Assembly (NCBI RefSeq): GCF_035582795.1
Contig: NC_134370.1
Coordinates: forward strand, 37,807,501 to 37,871,500
From: Mycteria americana
Taxonomy: Eukaryota > Chordata > Aves > Ciconiiformes > Ciconiidae
DNA: 64,000 nucleotides
Direction: 5' to 3'
Shown: positions 26,601 through 64,000 of the stretch, piece by piece
Numbering within the stretch: position 1 is the stretch's first letter
How the letters are laid out: the number at the start of each line of letters is the position of its first letter
The notes under the pieces: generated by a model
What the model was told of the DNA's origin: nothing
What the model saw: only the letters and a program-made list of their open reading frames with translations
Database searches by the model: none
Position numbers and translations under genes: made by a program

Positions 26601-27766
26601 CCCTGCAAGTTGTGACCCTTCAGCTGTGCTGCCTTTAGTGCCCACTCATGTGCATTGGGTTTTTTTTCTCTCTTGAAACACTGCACAAGAAACCACTAAA
26701 AAACTTAGAATTTTTAGCAACTTCCTCAGCTGCATAGAGCAGCTCTGCTGTGCAACGCAAGAGCTAGAGGTTAAGTTTTGTGGCGGTGTGACTCCTGGGA
26801 GCTCTTTCCTCTTTTCCCCACGTATGTGAGGCTTTGGGTAGAGAAGTCCTTTGCAGTGTAGCTCACGAAGCACATAGCTTTTGGAAGTATCAATTAACTA
26901 AAGATGGAGTAATTGGTTTTGCCCCCAATTTAATGAAGCTTGCCATCACTAAGAGGTTTAAAAAGAAATAGTCAGCCAGGCTTCCCAAATAGTGGGGCTT
27001 TATTGTAAGCCATGTGTTTTGGGCTTGTGCTTGTCTGCTTTTTGGTTTGCACCTCTTGGTTTTGTGGGGGTCATGTTCCCTGCATCCCTCTGATGCTGAA
27101 GAACAGCAATGACTTTAAAGAAATAAAAGCAAACACAGCTGCCTGATGCTCAGACATGGGGATTTGAGACACAGAGCATCTCCATCTGCCCCAGGAGCCT
27201 CTGTTCCCGTGTAAACCAGTAGACAGTGCTCCTCCTTTGCTTGATTTTCTTCTTTCTCCACTCTCATCATGGCGATGGTCTAGGCATGGCTGTTTGTAGT
27301 CCTTAGTTGTGTAGTACGCAGCTCATAGGAATACTGTCCTGTCTTTGGAGATCACTGGGATTTAAGTCTCGAAAGCTATAGCCCTGCGTAGTGTCATTTG
27401 GCCCTCAAATGCTGAGCTCAGTGAATGGTGCTAAACTCCTTCCAAAGGGACTTTATTAAAAAGTAGCTCACCCTCTCCCTAGAGCAACTCCAACAGAACA
27501 GGGCAGAATTCCTTGTTAGCCTTTGTGCCTAAACCACAGCTGGGTATTGCAGCAGCCCTCTTGAGAGGCAGAGGACAAAGTATGTGGGATGATTTCTCAA
27601 GTTATCCCCAACATTGTGTGGACTCTGCGCCCTGGGGGGACCCGATGAGGGCAGCGTTGGGGCTGGGCACAGACCTGCTGCGGCATGCGATGACAGTGGT
27701 GTCTGTATGGCGGTGACGCTGCCTGACAGTCTGTATGCATGGCCAGGAATGGAAAATGGTGTTAGC

Positions 27767-27889
27767 TTTTTTATTAAATTATTTGAATTTAATTATAAAT
27801 TATAATTTTGATAATATGTAAAATATATTTATTTGTATATCACAAGTTTAAAAGAAATATAAAACTAATTTATAAATTAAAAAGAAAAA
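27767..27889. repeat. AT-rich low-complexity block
   Basis: About 120 bp that is nearly all A and T, with several short ATTTATAAATT-type palindromes. It is sharply bounded by GC-richer sequence on both sides. Confidence 0.85.
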
Positions 27890-29520
27890 CCAGCTGTTAG
27901 CCAGCGTTAGTACTGGCAGTCCTTGACCTTTGTCGCCGGAGGGCTGGAGAGGGAGGTTTTGCTTTCCTGGGGCCAAAAGCGGCCACCCCTCTCTCTGACC
28001 GCTCTTGCCAGAGCAGGGCCTGACGGTCTCACACAGTCCCTGGCTTCAAGCCCTGCCGGTGTTTGGGTGCAGGCAAAACCCGCGGCACTTTCTTGGCGGT
28101 GGTGGTTAGCTCAGCGAGACGCACGGAGCCTGCCCTGGCCCTTTGTTATCCAGTGCCTGGCTCCATGTTTCCCAGGGGAAGCGCTCGTCTTTTGGAAACA
28201 TACTCCTGGTGTACCGGGAGCATAAAAACCACTTTGTAAGTGCATGCTGCTCCCTCTGCATGTGGCTGGTGCGGCCTTTCCTGTGCAGGGAACGAGCTCC
28301 CCTCGAGGCGTTCCTCCCTAATCTTGTTTCTTAATAGGGGAAACATGAGATGAAGCATTGTGGCTGGCTATGTGGTAGTGCCTGCTTGCTGTGCCTCCTG
28401 GCAAGGTGAAATTGCATAATGCATTTAACCTCATTCAGCTGAATTGCTTATCAAATCGATCTCTCTGCTGCTTTTAGATTTTCTTAGTAGCTGCTGCACC
28501 AAGTTCAGCACAAATTAACAATGATTTCTTCTGTGCAAACACAGAAGAAGGTAGTTTCCTACCCTGGAATGGGAGCTTCTAAGGCTACTTAAAAAATTCC
28601 CTTGTTAGTCAGAGGTGCTGTCATGAATCGGGAACTTACTGTTTCTTACAGATGCTGCTTTCTTTCACTTTGCTTTAAGTATTGTGAAAGGAAAATGCAA
28701 TGTGGGGAAAAGTGGATCGATCAATTTCCAGACACTTAAAAAAAGAACAACAAACACAACTGCTACTTCATTGTTTCCTTACAAAAGTAGAAAGCGTCTA
28801 GCAGCTGCGTACATCAAAACTACATGATGGACATGATTAAAACCAAAATCCCCTCATTGTATAGGAGTCAAATCTGAACGCAGACTTATATAGAGCAGTA
28901 AACATTTAATGAAGAAATAGGCAAAGCAGAAAAAAACCCTGCACCCAGGAGACCTGATGCACTGAATTACTTCAGTCAGTTGAAACACTTCAGTACAGTT
29001 AAACCTGGACAATAAGATTAGAGCACAATCAAAATAGCTGCAAGTCATCGGGTGTCACGTTCAGCCTCCAGTAATTTGTCTTAAGGGCCGGTGGCTTTCA
29101 AAATAGCCTGCTGGATGCCTGGCAGCGTACATTAGGTGCTGGTAATTAATTGGCTGCTGAATGGATCTCTTCCAGTAAAGCAGAAGGGAAAAGCCAGAGC
29201 TAGATGGTGAGGAGGTACAAGAGACTTGCAGAGGCGGAGATGAAGAGCTGGTTGGTCACCCTGGACACCCTGTGCACAGCTCCTCCCGGGGCCCCCAAAA
29301 ATAACACCTGTGTGCTTGCTGCTGGCCTGGCAATGCAAAGAGGGCTTGCAAAGGGTTTGGGTGTCCATAGCGATATTTAGCTGCCCTTCCAGTTACTTTT
29401 TCTCTAATGGCTTTTAGGTTGTACAGTTCATTTTTCCCTGACTGCCATGCTCAGCAACTGAAGACAAACCAAATTATTTGCAATACTTGTTTAACCGTCC
29501 CTTAACTGCTTTCGACTTTG

Positions 29521-29606
29521 TCACATGAACCACCTCCTGCTTAAGTGTATACTTTATTCTTTATCACATGAACCACCTCCTGCTTAAGTGTATACTTTAT
29601 TCTTTA
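29521..29606 (+). repeat. Perfect 43-bp tandem duplication
   Basis: Bases 29521-29563 (starting TCACATGAACCACCTCCTGC) are repeated without change at 29564-29606. The absence of any mismatch implies a recent event or a collapsed/variable site. Confidence 0.95.
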
Positions 29607-32059
29607 ATTTATTTGGGGGTTTGTAATGTGTGTGGATTTTATTTTTGTTGCACAGAACCAAGAGGGCTTCAGAGTAGTGATGTTTCGAACTTACTTCTTG
29701 CTTAAAGGAAACTTGAGGCAGTTGTTTCTGGTGAGTTTTGAAATATGCTGTAATACAAATGGTCAACGGAGCCAAAAGCCACCTTAATGATCTGTGACAT
29801 TTTCAATTCACTTCTAAGTCACAATTTTGGCAGATGAAGAAAACAAACTTGTCTTCCTCTTGCATGTTCTTAAGACAGGTGTCGTGTTTAACACAAGAAG
29901 ACCGTTCTTACTCATAACCACTTTGAATATTTTGGACTTCCCAAACTCTTAGCTGGCTGATTCAAATTCCTCGAGAGCCAGAGGGTATGGTTTGAATTGT
30001 TTTCATTTGGTCAAAGATTAGTTAAAAACAACTTGAGCTTCTGTCCAAGTGTTTTAACTGAGTGAGTAAGCATTCCCGCAGCAAGGTAACTGAGGTGAGT
30101 ATCATATATTTAGGTGATGGTTAGGTATCTGAGCTGGAGGGGATAAAGAGTAGGGCTTGTAAACCTTGTGTAGAGGCAGCTCTGTGAACACAGAGCCTAC
30201 GGGAATTGAGCAGTGCCAGGCTGTGTTCATACAGCAACACAAGGTAAATGTAAATGCACACGTGCAGAAAGCGACTTTTTGCTTCTATATTTTGATCTGG
30301 GCTGCTGCAGGGCAGCTTTTTGATGAGGACATCTCTGGCAGCCAGGACTCCATTGGCCATGTTGGGGAAGCAGGAACAGGGATGTTTTTTGGCATGGGGT
30401 GGAAGGTCTGCCATCTTCTGGGAGCAGTGGCTGATGGCATGGGGGTATCTTGGTATCCCAGTTCAGCTCGGGAGCCTCAGGGTTTGTGGTTGTTAATGGG
30501 AAGGGATTTAGTGACATATTTCCAGTAGGAGAACGATGAATGTCAGCGCAGGGGTTTTGGCCTTCTCTGGAATAACTTACCTGACTTTAGCTGCCACGTT
30601 CGATAGAGATGAGTTCAGGTTGGAGTGAGTGTGGAAAAAGGCTGTTAAACCAGTCTGGGCTTTTCAAGGAAAGGAGACCAAAAAACAGCTAGTCTGTCTT
30701 GCCTAGTGAAGCAAAAGTTGAGGACGTATATGGTTACCTTCCTCTGTATTTATAGAGAGTGAACACCTGAGAGTGAGGAGAGCAATTTCAGCTGAAAGAC
30801 AAGGTTTAGCAGATGACAGATGGATTGAAAACAGGAGCGAGCCTGGGCTGGGAATTAAAGATAGTTTCTAACTGGCAGAAGAGGAGGAGCATGGCTGAAC
30901 AGTGAATTACATCTGAGAGCAAGCTCGGTCAGCCCATGTAAGGGATTGGGTGACGTTGCTGGACGCTGTCGGGAGGATGCCGCTCAGTCCCACATTTCTG
31001 TGCTGCCCGTGAGCTCCAACTGCGCCTGGTCGCATGGCGATGCTGCTGCGCCTGCAGCGAGGCAGCCCGCCTGCGCCGGGGAGCGCAGGCATGTTTGCTC
31101 GTTAGCTTGCCAAACAAATGAGCAGGAGTAACACATACAGATCAGTGAAACACTTGATGAAAATATCACTGAGAATGAGCTTAAAGCTAATGCAGTGAGG
31201 TGGAGAAGGAAATCCTGCCCACTCTGTCTGCAGTGACTAGGGCAGTCTAAAGGAGGATGTGTCTGCCAAAGCAGCTTGTGATTTTGGCCAGTGCAACCTT
31301 TTAATTAAAGTAGCACTGAAAAGGAAGCCGGAAACTCAAGAAACAGGTTTTTAATCACTTGGACTTTGGTAGACAATCTCTATGCAAATCACGCCTCCAG
31401 CATCACTGCCGTTTGCATGGGTGTGTGTTCCTGTCCCGGTGGACGGACAGGGCGCAGGCAAAAACCTTGCGGGCTGCTGACACGTGTCACCTTGGCATCT
31501 GCGTTTGGCCTCTGGCTTTCAGAGGGGCATTGCGTCTCTTTGCTTCTGTGGATGTGGGGCCCTCAGAGGCTTCACAGTGGTGGATGCCTCCTTGGGGTAC
31601 CAGGGAAAGCACCCCAACCTGGAAAAAGCATGGGCAGCACACAGGGGGAGGGGAGGTCCTGTCCGTCAGTTATTTGATGTGAGGATTTTGCTGATGGAAT
31701 ATGAATGTGGAATCCCCAAAAGTACAAGAGTCGAAGCAATTACCCGCCTTTCAGGGTGCCCCTGCAAGTCTCCCAGCAGCTCAGCCCGCAGCCCAGGGGT
31801 CCAGGCTGGGTCCCACTCACTCTGGAGGAAGCATCGCGCGTGGGCAGGGGATGCTCGGTGTTAGTGGAGGAGGTTCCTGCAGTTTTGCTATTTTCTCAAA
31901 GATTTCTGAGCACGGAGGCTCTTCTGACAAAACCTTCGGTTTAGGGTTTTTTTTGGTTTTTTGCAGGTTGCCATACCACAGCAGAGTTTAAGGAGTGGCG
32001 GAGAGCCTTCAGCAGTCTGTCTCCAAGGCTGCTGTAAAAGACCCTTTGGGGTACGGCAG

Positions 32060-32326
32060 GGTATTTTCCTCCTCCTCCTCCTCCTCTTCCTCCTCCCCGC
32101 CCTGCCTGCCAGAAATAACACCGAGAGGGCTCCGTGCCGCCCCGCCGGCACGTCGCCGCCTGGCTGTGGGAGCGGGGCTGCGGGCGGGGCCGGGGCCGGG
32201 GCCGGGGCCGGCCCGGAGGAGAGAGGGAGGAGGAGGAGGAGGAAGGGGAGGCGCTGCGGCGGCGGCGCGGCCATCCCCGGGCGCCGCATCGCTGCGTGCG
32301 CGGAGCCGCCCGCTGCAGCCGGCAGG
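32060..32326 (+). promoter_or_regulatory. HK1: HK1 core promoter and 5' leader (inferred)
   Basis: GC- and CpG-rich sequence ending at the HK1 ATG. It has a (TCC)n polypyrimidine tract (about 32067-32098), a GC box GGGCGGGGC (32182-32190) of the Sp1 type, (GGGGCC)4 (32186-32209) and a (GGA)n polypurine tract (about 32215-32250). No TATA box is visible, as is usual for a housekeeping promoter. The transcription start cannot be fixed from sequence. Confidence 0.7.
32186..32209 (+). repeat. (GGGGCC)4 hexanucleotide run in the HK1 leader
   Basis: Four exact tandem GGGGCC units, followed by GGCCCGG. This can form a G-quadruplex on the + strand. It overlaps the GC box. Confidence 0.95.
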
Positions 32327-62100
<29,774 letters not shown>

Positions 62101-64000
62101 GTATGTGTTAGAGCTGCTTTTTATTTGGCACTTTTTTATTAAACAGCGTGTCGACACATCTGTCTGTGTTCTCGTGGAGACATCCCTGTGGCTAACTGAA
62201 AATATAGCTAGGGTGTCCAGGAGTGAAGGAGTTTGAGATTTACAGCTATCCCTTCAGAAGCAAGCTGCGTGAAGGAATTAAGAGCAAAAGTCAACAGCCA
62301 GCTTAGTTCTGTGCATGATCAGTTGAGATAAGCACAGGCTGTAACGCTGAACAAATCCTTCCTGTTTTACCTGGGAAGGCACCGTGCTGCTTGGTAAGCA
62401 AGCAAACATGAGCTCAGGTAGCCTCACCAGTTCCTGGAGTATCTGTTAGTTTAGCCCGTAAGAGTTTCCCTGCCGGGGTGTTCAGGTAGCCCACAGCTTC
62501 CCTTGAGCACATGGTGTCTCAGAATAAACTTGTAAAGCCCACCCACAATTACTGAATAGCATGTGATGGAAAGCTCTGATAGACAAAGTGCAGCGACTGA
62601 CAGCTCCCTTCCCAGCAGTGAGACAGCTGAAATAATTCCACAGGCGACTGCCGATGCCTTTGCAAATGCCACGCTTGGGCTGCCTGCGGCACAAGGCGGT
62701 GTGAATTCCCAAAATTCTCCAGAGAAACGAGTTTTCAGTGGAGAGAAGGGGACGAGGTACCTGCAAGCTTTAAGAATGTTTTTAGTTGCAAGGTGGTTTG
62801 TAGGAAAATAAAATGCCACTGATTTCTCCTCCAGACAGTTGGAAAATGTCCAGGATGAGTCAGCACAGTGCAGTGTGGGTAGGAAGCCGTGTCTGTGCAG
62901 CTCTGTCAGTGGCGTGTTTTCAGGGACAGAGTTCCCTGCAGGAAGGACAGCGTGTCCTTGGGGTGCTGAGAGCATCCTCTGAGGACCGTCTGCTGCAGCC
63001 CTGCCAGATATGCTCTCCAGCCAGCGTGTTTGTGTGCAGAGCAGAGGGTCGGAGGTGGCCTGGGTACATCTGGGATAATGAGAGCAAAAGCCCTGGGGCT
63101 CTGACAGCTCCTTCTGCCCTGCCTGAATTGCCTTGGCCAGACTGAGGGTGCTTGCTGAGGAGCCTGCAGGAGCCGGCAGCCGCCCCGCTCTCCCCAGTGC
63201 AGGGGGGTGGGTGAACTTTCCCGCTGTTGCTTGGCAGGGAAAAATACTCCTGCAAGGGAGAGTTCGTGTCACACTGGTGTCCTGTCTCTGCCCAGTGCCG
63301 CCTCTCCTGCCCAGGAGAGCCGATGCTTTGAGTCTCCACTGCTGAATACTTTGGAAACTGCCACTGATGAGACCAGGTCTCTGCTTTTCATTTGCTAGCA
63401 ACAGGATATCATCGAAAAGCCTGTCAGCCTAACAGCTCGTATTTAATCGGTATCCACATATTCAGGCAGCTCATATTCAGCCTGTTCTGGACGACAAGAC
63501 TTTGCGTTGGGAGGTTGGCCAGTCCTGATGGTCCACAACTGGGTTTGGTGTGGTTTGGTTCTGCAAACCTGGGTCTCGGTCTGCAAGCCCAGACTTTCCC
63601 CCCCAAAACCCTGTGCTGTGGCTCAGCTCTCCTGCAGCAGGGGAGTACTGTGGGAGGATCTATTTTTGCTCAGACTTTATTGATATAGTAGCCTAAAAAA
63701 ATCACAAAGGAAAACAGACTTGCTGATATAATTGGTGCAGAATCTGTGAGGCAGGGTTAAATTAGTTTGGTAGGCAACTTCAAGAAAACCTTTGCCCCAG
63801 GCAGCAGCAAAAGCTGCCTCTCTTTGCTAAAAAAGCTTTGCTCCCTAAGGCCTCTGTGTATGTGGAGCACTTTGTAATTGCCATGCTCCTTAGGATCCCC
63901 TTTAAGAAGAATCAGATATGGCATCCTTTCAACATGGAAGTAACATTCCTGCCGGAGAAACTATTTAAGCAATTTGAATCGGAAAAAAACCAAGCAAGAA
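62101..64000 (+). other. HK1: HK1 intron 14, 5' portion
   Basis: At least 1.9 kb of intron to the window edge. No exon 15 is present. The most notable content is a 316-codon stop-free antisense frame (62451-63401) discussed in the findings. Confidence 0.8.

Larger units (their letters stand above)
23661..32059. other. HKDC1-HK1 intergenic region, distal part
   Basis: No gene recognised. Contains an AT-rich block (27767-27889), a 43-bp tandem duplication (29521-29606) and a small GC/CpG-rich patch at about 30950-31090, some 1.3 kb upstream of the HK1 start, that might be an upstream HK1 promoter or exon. No erythroid- or testis-type alternative HK1 first exon could be recognised. Confidence 0.55.

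Noticed and set aside
31359..31864. Overlapping 100-126 codon frames just upstream of HK1
   Set aside because: Three frames are open over the same stretch, which is typical of stop-poor composition rather than a gene.

Overview
The window is vertebrate nuclear DNA carrying two hexokinase genes in tandem on the + strand. The first is the 3' part of HKDC1 (hexokinase domain containing 1; exons 3-18, coding bases 2189-14926). After about 17.4 kb of intergenic sequence comes the 5' part of HK1 (hexokinase-1; exons 1-14, coding bases 32327-62100). HKDC1 exons 1-2 lie upstream of base 1 and HK1 exons 15-18 lie downstream of base 64000. The HKDC1-HK1 head-to-tail order is the one known from other vertebrates, including human 10q22. 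The organism looks like a bird, probably in Neoaves: a solo LTR at 44890-45257 and a second retroelement fragment at about 23181-23660 match, from memory, repeat families common in neoavian genomes, and the introns are compact. This is recognition by eye, not a database search.

Layout. 1-2188: end of HKDC1 intron 2. 2189-14926: HKDC1 exons 3-18 with small introns (87 to about 1680 bp). 14927-about 15440: HKDC1 3'UTR with an AATAAA at 15414. About 15440-32060: intergenic DNA with simple repeats, a degraded LTR-like element, an AT-rich block and a 43-bp tandem duplication, but no convincing gene. About 32060-32780: GC- and CpG-rich HK1 promoter, 5' leader and exon 1, which encodes the N-terminal mitochondria-binding segment. 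32390-52433: four large HK1 introns (6.7, 4.9, 5.2 and 2.7 kb) separated by exons 2-4; intron 3 holds the solo LTR. 52434-62100: HK1 exons 5-14 more closely packed. 62101-64000: start of HK1 intron 14.

Both genes encode about 100-kDa two-domain hexokinases of 917 residues that phosphorylate glucose to glucose-6-phosphate. The exon sizes 149-120-96-100-184-156-234 occur in both halves, which is the signature of the ancient internal duplication. All exons seen are open, join in phase and keep the catalytic residues (Asp209/Asp657, the Glu260/Glu708 pair, the Glu294/Glu742 pair, Ser603, Lys621) wherever the relevant exon is in the window. The main oddities are a GC-AG intron in HKDC1, an 87-bp HKDC1 intron that stays open in frame, a candidate cassette exon in HK1 intron 3 whose peptide resembles the start of that HKDC1 intron, an HK1 leader open in frame through a (GGGGCC)4 run, and two long antisense open frames in HK1 introns.
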